Shown: one piece after another, positions 34,781-42,269 of the stretch | Numbering within the stretch: position 1 is the stretch's first letter | Layout: each line of letters begins with the position of its first letter | DNA from: Pseudomonas sp. BN417 | GTDB lineage: Bacteria > Pseudomonadota > Gammaproteobacteria > Pseudomonadales > Pseudomonadaceae | Assembly (NCBI RefSeq): GCF_029871205.1 | Contig: NZ_SSOJ01000081.1 | Span: forward strand, 1 to 42,269 | Length of the DNA: 42,269 nucleotides | Direction of reading: 5' to 3' | Translations under genes and position numbers: made by a program | Notes under the pieces: generated by a model | The model's input: the letters and a program-made list of their open reading frames with translations, nothing else | Database searches by the model: none | Told to the model about the DNA's origin: nothing

Positions 34781-35773
34781 TCAGCCGCGGATGAACTTCA
34801 GCAGCTCCTGATTGATCACATCGGCGTGCGTCGTGCACATCCCGTGCGGGTACTTCTCGAACACTTTCAGGGTTCCATTCTTCAGCAGCTTGCTCGACAG
34901 CAGCGCGGAGTCGGCGATGGGAACGATCTGGTCGTCGTCACCGTGCATGACCAGGGTCGGTACGGTGATCGCTCGCAGGTCATCCGTGAAGTCGGTCTCG
35001 GAGAAGGCCTTGATGCAGTCATAGTGGGCATTTGCCGCGCCGGCCATGCCCTGCCGCCACCAGTTCTGGATCATGCCCTGCGAAACGACGGCGCCTGGGC
35101 GGTTGAAGCCGTAGAACGGGCCACTGGCAATATCCAGGTAGAACTGCGCTCGGTTGGCTGCCAGTTGCTTGCGGAAGTCGTCGAAAACCTCGAGGGGAAG
35201 GCCGCCTGGATTGGCCGGGGTCTTGAGCATGATGGGCGGTACCGCGCCAATCAGAACCAGCTTGGCCACGCGCCGCTGCGCTTGCCCATGCTGGGCGACA
35301 TAGCGCGTCGCCTCGCCGCCACCGGTCGAATGACCGATATGCACAGTGTTGCGAAGATCCAGGTGCTGCACCAACGCCGCGACGTCCGCAGCGTAGTGGT
35401 CCATGTCGTGGCCATCGCTCACCTGAGAAGAGCGGCCGTGGCCGCGCCGATCGTGCGCGATGACGCGATAGCCCAGGCCAACGAAGAACAGGGCCTGGCT
35501 ATCCCAATCGTCACCGCTGAGCGGCCACCCATGGTGGAACACGATTGGCTGGGCGTCCTTCGGCCCCCAGTCCTTGTAGAAGATTTCAGCGCCATCTTGG
35601 GTGGTCACTGTGCTCATGGTCATGATTCCGCGGTCGATGGAAGGAGAGTGGACGGACGAGAGTGCCGCGAAGGACGCCGGGGAAACGGCAGCCAGGGCCG
35701 CGGCGCTCAAGCCGAGCACCAGAAAATCTCGCCGATCCGGGCTGGCAGGCCCGAAGCTTCTGCTATTGCTCAT
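34781..35773 (-). CDS. Exported non-heme chloroperoxidase-like alpha/beta hydrolase
   Basis: A 330-residue protein. The Tat signal is [18 protein letters not shown] (R14-R15) with cleavage near AAL. From residue 53 it starts [17 protein letters not shown], exactly how cytoplasmic chloroperoxidase/esterase proteins begin, so the signal was added to a complete catalytic unit. The nucleophile S149 lies in GHSTGGG, the acid in [11 protein letters not shown], and His310 (YPHGM) or His316 completes the triad; W83 and HHGW give the oxyanion region. Such enzymes are esterases that can also form peracids. GGAGG precedes ATG 35773. Same neighbourhood as the dioxygenase. Confidence 0.88.
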   Translation of the reverse strand: MSNSRSFGPASPDRRDFLVLGLSAAALAAVSPASFAALSSVHSPSIDRGIMTMSTVTTQDGAEIFYKDWGPKDAQPIVFHHGWPLSGDDWDSQALFFVGLGYRVIAHDRRGHGRSSQVSDGHDMDHYAADVAALVQHLDLRNTVHIGHSTGGGEATRYVAQHGQAQRRVAKLVLIGAVPPIMLKTPANPGGLPLEVFDDFRKQLAANRAQFYLDIASGPFYGFNRPGAVVSQGMIQNWWRQGMAGAANAHYDCIKAFSETDFTDDLRAITVPTLVMHGDDDQIVPIADSALLSSKLLKNGTLKVFEKYPHGMCTTHADVINQELLKFIRG

Positions 35774-35852
35774 GCGTGCCTCCGCGTCAGGCAGCTGGTA
35801 CGGGAGCCACAAGGGCTCCCGTATCTGGTCGGTAGGTTGGTCGGCCCAATGG

Positions 35853-36641
35853 TCAGCGGCCTTCCAGCTTGTCGACGACCTCGTCGGTGGTCACCACATC
35901 GTTGGCGATGTAGCGGTAGTTGACCAGCGCGCTACCGTAACCGTCGCCGTCAGGAAGCTTCGGGCCGGCGACGGCGTCACGTACGACGACCACCTCGAAA
36001 CCGCGCTCCAGGAATTCGCGAAGGTGCGATTCGACGCACAGGTTGGAGGCCATGCCGGCCAGGACGATCTTGTCGATTCGCTGCTTATGCAGCTGCAGCA
36101 TCAGGTCGTTGCTTTGCGGGCCATACAACTTGTGCGGTGAGGCGACGATGGTCTTGCCGTCTTCGATGACGGACTTGAACTCCGGCATGAAATCGGCCCC
36201 CGAGTTACGGAATCCATCCAGCGTCAAGGCGCCCTTGCGATCGAAGAGGCCAAGCTTGTGCTGAACGGTCTCCGCCGGCGCCTCGTACTCCCATTTGTGA
36301 TCGTGGGGATAGTAGTAGTGCGGCGAGATGGCCACGGTCGCGCCGGCCTTCTTGAAGGCCGCGAAAAGCCGGCCCAGGTTCGGCACCAGCTTCTGCTCGG
36401 TAACGCTCTCACCGAAGACCGGCCAGCCCGCACCCTCCGGGCTCATGAAGTCGATCTGCGGGTCGATCACGACCAGCGCGGTTCGGCTCATGTCCCATTG
36501 AAAGGTCGACGCCGGGAGCGCCGGCTTGACCGGATCGGCGTAAGGGTTCTCGGCGGCGAAGCTGGTGCCGGTCGCCATCAGGATGGCCGCCAACAAGGTG
36601 GCGTTGATCAATCTCTTGGGATGGGTGCTGTTGAAGGTCAT
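35853..36641 (-). CDS. Exported isochorismatase-like hydrolase
   Basis: A 262-residue protein with a Sec signal ([19 protein letters not shown]). The isochorismatase-fold triad is visible: D60 in [10 protein letters not shown]171 in SPHKLYG and C202 in ASNLCVESH. Family members hydrolyse amides, imides or isochorismate. ATG 36641 is chosen because GAGG lies 8 nt upstream; an ATG two codons earlier is too close. It is 79 bp downstream of the chloroperoxidase-like gene on the same strand's upstream side, so the two form an operon, divergent from the GlxA-type gene. Confidence 0.87.
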   Translation of the reverse strand: MTFNSTHPKRLINATLLAAILMATGTSFAAENPYADPVKPALPASTFQWDMSRTALVVIDPQIDFMSPEGAGWPVFGESVTEQKLVPNLGRLFAAFKKAGATVAISPHYYYPHDHKWEYEAPAETVQHKLGLFDRKGALTLDGFRNSGADFMPEFKSVIEDGKTIVASPHKLYGPQSNDLMLQLHKQRIDKIVLAGMASNLCVESHLREFLERGFEVVVVRDAVAGPKLPDGDGYGSALVNYRYIANDVVTTDEVVDKLEGR

Positions 36642-36857
36642 TTGCATGTCCTCGAAGTGGGGTGGTGCAGCTACGGTACGGTAGGAAGAGGGAACGAAAA
36701 GGACGTTTATCCTTGGATTTCGGCCGACTGGCGCAACCACGTCGAGTGAGGCGGCGCGTGTGTCTGGCGAGGGCCGAGCCCCTTTGGTGCACCCGTTGAC
36801 CGTCGAAACAGGGGCGGCGTTTAATGGCGTTTCAGTCAGACTCTTGGCGGTCAGGTC

Positions 36858-37841
36858 ATGCCGCGTCACGTTTGTTTCCTGGTCTACTCGGGCTTCGTAT
36901 TGCTGGATCTGAGTGGCCCGCTCGAAGCCTTCACCAACGCCAATCGGGCGCGCCCTTCGAGCTACCGATTCACGATCGCTTCGCTCGAGGGCGGATTGAT
37001 CAGTGCCTCGGGCGAACTGCAGGTCGCGACCGAAGCATTACAAGGAGTCGATCGCCTCGACACGCTCATCATCGTCGGCGCGCCAGCCGCTCCGACCGGT
37101 GACTGGACGATGCAGATGGCGGCTGCGATCCGGCAGATGTCCTTGCGCTCTCGCCGCACTGCCAGCGTCTGTACCGGCGCCTTCGTGCTAGCCGAGAGCG
37201 GCCTGCTCGACGGCCGTGTCGCGACCACGCATTGGAACTACGCGCCGCAATTGCAGGCACGCTATCCGTCGCTGCGCGTGGATGGAGATCGAATCTGGAC
37301 CGAAGACGGGAATGTCTGGACGTCCGCAGGCATGTCGGCGGGCATCGACATGGCCTTGGCGATGATCGAACAGGACCTGGGCAAGGAGGTGGCGCGCTTC
37401 GTCGCACGCATGCTGGTTGTCTACTATCGGCGACCCGGTGGGCAGTATCAGTTCTCTTCGCTGCTGGATTTCGACCCTGGCTCAGATCGCATTCGCGCGG
37501 TGCTGAGCTATGCGCGCGATCATCTACGTGATGATCTGTCAGTCGAGCGCCTGGCAGATGTCGCGCATATGAGCGTACGCCAGTTTGGCCGCGTGTTCGC
37601 GGCATCCATCGGGGTGACGCCGGCGAAAGCGATCGAGCGTCTCCGTATCGAGGCAGCGAGGCCGCTGGTCGAGGACGGGCACCAGACGTTCGAGGAGATC
37701 GCCAGGGGCTTCGGATTCGGCGATGCCGATCACATGCTGCGCAGCTTTGTGCGAGTCGTTGGGCGGACGCCACAAGAACTGCGCCGGAGCGCTCGCCAGG
37801 CCAGCAGAGATGGCGGGTCCGGGAGAAAGGCAGATCAATAG
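36858..37841 (+). CDS. GlxA-type transcriptional regulator (DJ-1/PfpI plus AraC HTH)
   Basis: A 327-residue regulator. Residues about 1-175 form a DJ-1/PfpI (glutamine amidotransferase-like) domain with Cys105 in SVCTGAFVLAESGLLDG; residues about 215-315 hold the AraC double helix-turn-helix (LADVAHMSVRQFGRVFAAS and FEEIARGFGFGDADHMLRSF). It is the expected regulator of the divergent isochorismatase and hydrolase genes, maybe also of the dioxygenase. The effector is unknown, but GlxA-type proteins often respond to amino- or N-containing metabolites. Start ATG 36858 follows GGTCAGG. Confidence 0.88.
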   Translation: MPRHVCFLVYSGFVLLDLSGPLEAFTNANRARPSSYRFTIASLEGGLISASGELQVATEALQGVDRLDTLIIVGAPAAPTGDWTMQMAAAIRQMSLRSRRTASVCTGAFVLAESGLLDGRVATTHWNYAPQLQARYPSLRVDGDRIWTEDGNVWTSAGMSAGIDMALAMIEQDLGKEVARFVARMLVVYYRRPGGQYQFSSLLDFDPGSDRIRAVLSYARDHLRDDLSVERLADVAHMSVRQFGRVFAASIGVTPAKAIERLRIEAARPLVEDGHQTFEEIARGFGFGDADHMLRSFVRVVGRTPQELRRSARQASRDGGSGRKADQ

Positions 37842-37949
37842 CCAGCACTTGCCAAGGCTCCAGGGCTTGATGATGCGGCTACTGATGAGCGTCCCTTTTG
37901 CCCTCCGCAGGGTAGATGCCGAGCCGCGCCCCTGGGATGGATTGAGCCT

Positions 37950-37984
37950 GCGATACCCATCAGCTCGGTCGTGATGGGTATCGC
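37950..37984. repeat. REP-like hairpin
   Basis: GCGATACCCATCA - 9 nt - TGATGGGTATCGC is a perfect 13-bp stem. Related copies, preceded by GTAGGATGGG, are at 40206-40257 and 41799-41887. It lies downstream of the regulator gene and before the ATP sulfurylase gene on the other strand. Confidence 0.75.
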
Positions 37985-38092
37985 TTCCCGCAGTATTTTT
38001 CGTACAGGACCTGAGGGCTGTACGAAGCGCTGATGCATGGAAAGTGGTTCAGTTCACCGATGGTGTGAATGCACGAATCCATCAGCGACCCA

Positions 38093-39802
38093 TCAGTCGT
38101 CGTCGGCGCCCCGGTAACGCTTGTAGGGCAGGAGGTTCCAGGTTCGTGTCTGGAGCCTTTCCGCGCTGATGGTGCTGGGGATGTCATCCAGCAGGTTGCG
38201 GGCCGATTCCAGTTCCTTTTCCACCTCGGCCTTGTCCTGGTACATGAATTCATCCGAGGCCTGTGCGGGCGCCTGCAGGAGCTTTTCCTCCAGGTCGCTG
38301 ACAAGGCGTTCCTGCTGGAAGTGCAGGGCGGCGCGAGCTTCGGTTACCCAGGCGGGCTGCAGGTTGCGGTTGTGATCGACAGTGGCGCTGTATTCCGCAT
38401 AGATCCCGTCGTAGATATCGCCGGCATGGGTACGGGCATCCTGGCTGGCCAGTTCCAGATCGCGGATGGTCAGGGATTCCGGCGCCAGCGGATGTTTGCG
38501 TGGCGCACCGCCCAGGCGGGTGTAGCGGGTATAGAAGGGGAACATGCTCTGGATGACCTTGGCCACCGGCAAGGTGCCTTCGCCGTCCTCACCCAACCCT
38601 TTGGGCTGAATCCCCTGCATGCCCGCCATGGCCGATTCGGGACGCACCACTTCCTTGGGCGGCATGATGCCGTGACGCAACATTTCCCGGATGCCCGTGC
38701 CGGAGATGTTCAGGTGGTAGCGCTCGTCGTGCGGGCAGGTTTCCGTAGTGGCGTGGCTGGCGCAGCGGCTGCAGTAGAACACCTCATGGAATAGCCGGAC
38801 ATCGATGCCCAGTTCCCCGGGACTGAACTGGTCGAAGATATTGTGGCTGGCGTACTTGTCGTAGTAGCTGCCGATGCCGGCGTGGTCACGGCCAACCAGC
38901 GCGTGGGTGCATCCGTAGTTCTTCATGATCAGGGCATGCAGCACGGTTTCGCGCGGACCCGCGAAGATATAGGTGACCCGCAGCGGCGATAGGATGGCCC
39001 GGTCCTTCGGGTAATAGGTGTCCAGCACGTTGCGGTAGGCCAGCATGCGGTATTCGTGACGCACATATTCCCGTTTGGCCATTTCCACCAGGGGTTGCAG
39101 GAGCAGGCCATCGATGCCTTCCAGCGCGTTGCGGTGGATGTATTCATGCCCACGGTGCAGCGGGTTGGCGCCCGTGATGAAGCCGGCCACGGAGTTGAAT
39201 TTCTTCTCCTCGTAGAACAGGCGCCAGGTGTCCCTGGGTTCGCGCCGCAGTTTCTCGAAGGGGCCCCAGTCCACGCGCTGCAGCAGGTGCAGCGTGCCAC
39301 CCAGCGAGACATCGCCCATGCGGCGATGGATGGCGTCCACGCCGGGGTGGTTGCGGTCCGTGGTGCCGAACAGCTGGCGGGCTCGTTCTTCCTTGTCGTA
39401 ATCGAAGATGTCTTCGACGCTGAGAATCGCCACCGGCTCGTCGCGGCTGTCGGTCAGCGCCACCTCAGTGCCGACGGAGAGCGTGCCGATGACTTTCCTG
39501 TTGCGCTCGCCCACGGGGGCAAAGCTCAGCGGCACCGGCCAGACCACGCCATTGCTCAAACGGCCGGTGGCAAGCACGGACTCATAGTCGGCCTGGTTCA
39601 TGAAGCCCTTGTTGGGTGAAAGCACGCCTGTCGCGATCATCTCGATGGTGATCACGGCTTCCAGATCGACCCGAATGGAAGGCAGCTTGCGGGCTCGTTC
39701 GATTTCAGCCTGCAGCTTCTCCGCCGGGACCACCTGGTTGACCAGGGCGCCTCCGTGAGGTTGCTGGGGATAGTTATCGAAGTTGAGGGCGGCGTGTTCC
39801 AT
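38093..39802 (-). CDS. Divergent ATP sulfurylase (Sat) homolog with long C-terminal extension
   Basis: A 569-residue protein. Residues about 1-170 match the PUA-like N-domain, 170-390 the nucleotidyltransferase: GANPLHRGHE (211-220) has the HxGH pair and VGRDHAGIGSYYDKYA (303-318) the second loop; zinc-type C344, C347, C356 and SGTGIREMLRHGIMPPKEV are typical of bacterial Sat. The usual Q-x-R-N-P-x-H motif is instead I-T-G-A-N-P-L-H, so both sulfate contacts (Gln and Arg) are absent. The last 150 residues, with a coiled-coil-like AEVEKELESAR, have no counterpart in ordinary Sat and no APS-kinase P-loop. ATG 39802 follows GGAGG. Substrate may not be sulfate. Confidence 0.85.
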   Translation of the reverse strand: MEHAALNFDNYPQQPHGGALVNQVVPAEKLQAEIERARKLPSIRVDLEAVITIEMIATGVLSPNKGFMNQADYESVLATGRLSNGVVWPVPLSFAPVGERNRKVIGTLSVGTEVALTDSRDEPVAILSVEDIFDYDKEERARQLFGTTDRNHPGVDAIHRRMGDVSLGGTLHLLQRVDWGPFEKLRREPRDTWRLFYEEKKFNSVAGFITGANPLHRGHEYIHRNALEGIDGLLLQPLVEMAKREYVRHEYRMLAYRNVLDTYYPKDRAILSPLRVTYIFAGPRETVLHALIMKNYGCTHALVGRDHAGIGSYYDKYASHNIFDQFSPGELGIDVRLFHEVFYCSRCASHATTETCPHDERYHLNISGTGIREMLRHGIMPPKEVVRPESAMAGMQGIQPKGLGEDGEGTLPVAKVIQSMFPFYTRYTRLGGAPRKHPLAPESLTIRDLELASQDARTHAGDIYDGIYAEYSATVDHNRNLQPAWVTEARAALHFQQERLVSDLEEKLLQAPAQASDEFMYQDKAEVEKELESARNLLDDIPSTISAERLQTRTWNLLPYKRYRGADDD

Positions 39803-39894
39803 GTTTCCTCCTGGTTGGCATCGATTGCCGGCAAAGGCAGTGCGTCCGCTTTTTATTTGAAGTGCTGCGAACTGAGGTGCGTATGTCGTCTTGT

Positions 39895-40020
39895 TATGGG
39901 GTGGAGGTGTTGCTGTGTAAGGGGGTTGTAATTGATAGGTGAGTATTAAGTGGATTGTGGTGGTTGGTTGAAGTTTAAGGATTTTTAACTTTATATAAGT
40001 TGTTTGGGGTGGGGTTATTG
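39895..40020 (-). promoter_or_regulatory. C-rich, G-depleted leader of the Sat gene (rut-like)
   Basis: On the plus strand 39901-40020 has 45 G and only 2 C (49 T, 24 A), so the Sat-strand RNA would have 45 C and 2 G: the unstructured C-over-G composition that Rho binds. It lies 93 to 218 nt upstream of the Sat start. A TATATAA-like box (39990-39997 region) could be a promoter. The frame stays open back to 40129 because stop codons are rare in such sequence, not because it codes. The remaining gap to 40394 holds the REP at 40206 and no gene. Confidence 0.5.
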
Positions 40021-40205
40021 GTGCTGAAGGAAAGCTATCGGCAGTTTTGAAAGGGAGCAAGGCTGTTGGTGTGTGGGGAAAGGCTGGTAATGAATGAGGA
40101 GTTTTCTTAGAAGGTTGGAATAACTTCAACGTTCATGCGGCGGGAAATAAATAGCTCGGTGCGGGGCCGTTTAGTGTTGGGGGATAATTCAGGCTGCTTT
40201 AACTC

Positions 40206-40257
40206 GTAGGATGGGTGGAGCGGAGCGATACCCATCACGGCCGAGTTGATGGGTATC
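40206..40257 (+). repeat. REP-like repeat
   Basis: GTAGGATGGGTGGAGC followed by GATACCCATCA - 9 nt - TGATGGGTATC. Same family as 37950-37984 and 41799-41887. Confidence 0.75.
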
Positions 40258-40476
40258 AGAAAAGGGAACCTTTTACTCCCTACCTGCGAAGGCAGGTTCT
40301 GAATTTCCATGGGCTGTCTTTTTAGCCGGCTTGCGCTACTTATGCTCGATCCCTGTTTCCGGCTCATCGGGAGCTGGCAGCAGAGGGCACCTGCATGCGC
40401 ATCGACACCATCGATCTCTACGGCGATGGCACAGTGGTGAGTGAACCTGGGCGATACAGCCTTGCGGGAAGAAAAC

Positions 40477-40537
40477 GTAGCCCGGATCAAATCCGGGATG
40501 GTGCTAGCAAGCATTTCTCGGATCGCTTCCGGGCTAC
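40477..40537. repeat. REPIN of the GTAGCCCGGAT type
   Basis: GTAGCCCGGATCAAATCCGGG (first 20 bases from 40477) and the inverted end TTCCGGGCTAC at 40527-40537 make a 61-bp element with small hairpins at each end, like REPINs of Pseudomonas and relatives. It interrupts the frame that leads into the TenA-like remnant. Confidence 0.75.
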
Positions 40538-40550
40538 GGACTCAGTCGCG

Positions 40551-40706
40551 ATGAGGAGAGGGACAGCGTTACGCAGACACCTCGATGAACTGGCGGCGCG
40601 CAGCATGACGGCGCGACGTTTCGAGGAGCTGGTGGCGGTGTTCGCCAAGGCGTCGCGTCTGGAAGCGGACTTCTGGCAGATGGGCTGGGCGAGCGCACAA
40701 GCCTGA
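40551..40706 (+). pseudogene. C-terminal remnant of a TenA/PqqC-type protein
   Basis: The frame ends with RFEELVAVFAKASRLEADFWQMGW, which is the last helix of TenA family thiamin-salvage proteins (their ASRLEADFWQMG end). It is preceded by a REPIN, and the frame is open from 40395 across it, but 40395-40550 is not TenA-like. About 50 residues remain of some 220. Non-functional. Confidence 0.55.
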
Positions 40707-40718
40707 CCAGGGAATCGC

Positions 40719-40817
40719 GGACAGATTAATTTTCTGCTCTGGTTTTATCTGCGCGCATGGCGCATGGAGATGCGTGGCGTGTGAGGTGAGATTGGAGTAA
40801 CGAAAATAAATCTGTCC
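40719..40817. repeat. Inverted-repeat mini-element (GGACAGATT type)
   Basis: GGACAGATTAATTTTC (40719-40734) and GAAAATAAATCTGTCC (40802-40817) are inverted copies with one mismatch, 67 bp apart. Such GACAGAT/ATCTGTC ends are common beside REP-type elements. It lies in the 330-bp gap 40707-41036, which has no gene. Confidence 0.6.
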
Positions 40818-41036
40818 TTTTGGAGTATGTCCCCCTTTTTGGTCCCGACTACTATCTGCCAGCTAGCCGACCAGCTATTCAGCTGTGCAGGAGTCTTGAT
40901 GCCCCGTTGTTACAGGCTTGGCGAGCCACGATCAACCTCGTTGCGCCGGAGGCTGGACGCTTGGGGAGCCGTCCGGATGGGCTGCATGGTTTTGCGCTGT
41001 AAACCGACATAACAACAAGAATTGAGGATATGGATC

Positions 41037-41789
41037 ATGCAAAAGAAGTCGCTGCTGTTCCTGTTGTGCCTGATTTGCCCGCTGGTCTGGGGGGATGATG
41101 GACGAAGTGCCGGGAAGTTGAGTGAAATCAGCAGTCGCAGCCAATTGATGTGTGCCAGTGCGATGGTCTATTTCAATCCGACCGAACGCACACCCGACCC
41201 GCGAGGCTTGAACGCTACTTTCGAGCACCTCAACATAATGGAAACCTACATGGTACAGCTGGGGCAGCCCGAGGCGTTGGTGCAGCCGCTGCGTGCCATG
41301 AAGGAAGTTTTCGAAACCCTCGATCGACTGCCTCCGGCCAAGCGCGCGCGTTACCCGGAGCTGATCCAGCAACTGCTCGGCCATCAGCAACAGCTGCAGC
41401 AGGCGGCCACCACTGCTTATGCCAGTGCCGGGCCCGATCCGGTCGCCGCCGACCTGGAGGCGCAAAGCCAGGCCCTGGCCACGCTGTTGCTGGACTACCA
41501 GGTTCGTCTCTACCCGCTGCCGCAGAAGGGCGGCCTGACGCTGACGCCAGATCAGGCAAAGGAGCTCGACCAGGCGATCGAGCAGCGTTTCGAGACGTTA
41601 CTGGCGCGCCATGTCGAACATGCCGAGGTGTTGTCGAAGGCCAAGGCCAGCTATCTGTTCGTACGTCCGCAACTGCAGCAGGTGGCGAGCGGTGGTATCG
41701 CTGGCAGCGGTGGTGCCGAGTTTTATCTCAATCGCGCCTCCGTCGATCTGGACGAGCTGGCGGTTGCGGTGCTGACACCCTCACCCTGA
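41037..41789 (+). CDS. Secreted hypothetical protein
   Basis: A 250-residue protein with a Sec signal (KKSLLFLLCLICPLVWGDD, cleavage near G-D-D). The rest is helical and hydrophilic, with repeated Gln/Leu and Ala stretches (LIQQLLGHQQQLQQAA, EAQSQALATLLLDY), a single Cys after the signal (QLMCASAM) and no metal motif. I do not recognise the family. GAGGAT lies 9 nt before ATG 41037; an upstream TTG is less likely. Confidence 0.7.
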   Translation: MQKKSLLFLLCLICPLVWGDDGRSAGKLSEISSRSQLMCASAMVYFNPTERTPDPRGLNATFEHLNIMETYMVQLGQPEALVQPLRAMKEVFETLDRLPPAKRARYPELIQQLLGHQQQLQQAATTAYASAGPDPVAADLEAQSQALATLLLDYQVRLYPLPQKGGLTLTPDQAKELDQAIEQRFETLLARHVEHAEVLSKAKASYLFVRPQLQQVASGGIAGSGGAEFYLNRASVDLDELAVAVLTPSP

Positions 41790-41798
41790 ACCGGGTTC

Positions 41799-41887
41799 GT
41801 AGGATGGGTGGAGCCTGCGATACCCATCAACCACGATGCTATGGGTATCGCTCCGCTCGCGGAGCGCCGCCCGGCCCATCCTACGAA
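41799..41887. repeat. REP-like inverted pair, possible bidirectional terminator
   Basis: TTCGTAGGATGGG (41796-41808) and CCCATCCTACGAA (41875-41887) are perfect 13-bp inverted ends; inside, ATACCCAT and ATGGGTAT form a second stem. It fills the gap between two convergent genes and ends at the stop codon of the BRO gene, so it may terminate both. Confidence 0.75.
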
Positions 41888-42269
41888 CTAGCCGATCACA
41901 TGCGGCGGCCTTTGCAACAGGCGCGGGCAGTCGTCCAAAGGCAGCCACGCCTTGCCCTGCCAGTGCAGCACTTCGATTTCCCGTTCCTGCCAGCGGATCG
42001 CTTCGCGGTAGGGGCGCTGGGCGTCGAAGCGTTCTTCTTCCCTCAGGCGCGGAATCACCTGCTGGGTGATCCACTGGCGGATGCCGCGGTTTTCCGGGTG
42101 GTAGTAGAGGATCAGCACGGCATAGACGCCGGACTCGCCGATCAGCAGTTCCTGCTCGAAGTCGCCATGGCCGTTGCGCATCCAGGCGCGTTGCAACTGG
42201 TCCTCGTCCAGATTGCGCTGCACCCGTTCGGGGAGATGCGCGTGGTTGATCAGCCGGGCCAGGTCGCTG
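41888..42269 (-). CDS. BRO-N domain protein, 5' end outside the window
   Basis: A partial gene: the minus-strand frame is open to the window edge and ends at TAG 41888. The visible 126 residues have SDLARLINHAHLPERV, ELLIGESGVYAVLILYY and NRGIRQWITQQVIPRLR, the second half of the BRO family N-terminal domain. The window is missing the start, so length is unknown. BRO-N domains occur in phages and in chromosomal genes; no other phage gene is seen here. Confidence 0.75.
   Translation of the reverse strand, partial: SDLARLINHAHLPERVQRNLDEDQLQRAWMRNGHGDFEQELLIGESGVYAVLILYYHPENRGIRQWITQQVIPRLREEERFDAQRPYREAIRWQEREIEVLHWQGKAWLPLDDCPRLLQRPPHVIG

Noticed and set aside
39803-40129. In-frame open extension of 109 codons upstream of the Sat ATG
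   Set aside because: The stretch is C-rich and G-poor on that strand, so TAG and TGA hardly occur. The protein would be low-complexity Pro/Thr sequence; GGAGG and the family N-terminus fix the start at 39802.
41888-42269. Prophage edge suggested by the BRO-N domain
   Set aside because: No integrase, capsid, lysis or attachment site is visible; chromosomal BRO-N genes are common in Pseudomonas.

Overview
The window reads as chromosomal DNA of a Pseudomonas-type gammaproteobacterium. Base composition is high-GC, most genes start with ATG behind GGAGG-like ribosome binding sites, and REP/REPIN repeats beginning with GTAG are scattered between genes, one of them close to the classic Pseudomonas REP. 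Gene families fit too: ArsJ arsenic export, AsnC/EamA and GlxA-type pairs, a RAYT transposase, YebC and a BRO-N protein. No tRNA, rRNA, CRISPR array or prophage module was seen.

Layout. 1-3.6 kb: divergent mdaB and ygiN-like genes for quinone redox chemistry, an alpha/beta hydrolase preceded by a tiny GFA-like reading frame, an SDR and a carboxymuconolactone-decarboxylase-like gene. 3.6-4.3 kb: a RAYT transposase caged between REP sequences. 4.3-11.8 kb: an Atm1-type ABC exporter, a VOC protein, an operon of rubrerythrin, an Hdr-like Fe-S protein and DUF3501, a divergent AsnC/EamA pair, and a YebC paralog with a small partner. 12.4-14.6 kb: small envelope proteins, a BON protein, a DUF2459 lipoprotein and a YbhB-like PEBP. 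14.8-17.6 kb: an arsenate resistance cassette (arsR, gap, arsJ) behind three operator repeats. 17.7-20.3 kb: a GAF-PAS-PAS-GGDEF diguanylate cyclase and an LHPP-like HAD phosphatase. 20.4-24.6 kb: an ABC ATPase, FtsX-like permease and AttH/CrtC-like lipoprotein operon. 24.9-29.6 kb: a CAP-domain protein, a MerR/MFS drug-efflux pair, and a LysR regulator (frameshifted here) divergent from an NAD(P)H:quinone oxidoreductase.

29.7-33.6 kb: a TPR protein, an enoyl-CoA hydratase-like gene between AraC and LysR remnants, and a KstD/fumarate-reductase-like flavoprotein. 34-37.8 kb: three enzymes carrying export signals (intradiol dioxygenase, chloroperoxidase-like hydrolase, isochorismatase-like hydrolase) next to a GlxA-type regulator, a possible periplasmic ring-degradation module. 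38-40.4 kb: a divergent ATP sulfurylase homolog with altered sulfate-binding residues, a long C-terminal extension and an extraordinarily C-rich, G-poor leader. 40.4-42.3 kb: repeat-rich DNA with a TenA-family remnant, a secreted hypothetical protein and a truncated BRO-N gene at the edge.

The less expected parts are the divergent ATP sulfurylase with its rut-like leader, the exported enzyme trio, the REP-caged RAYT, the AttH-type ABC operon with a changed signature motif, and several decayed genes. Functions are inferred from motif recognition by eye; no database search was run.
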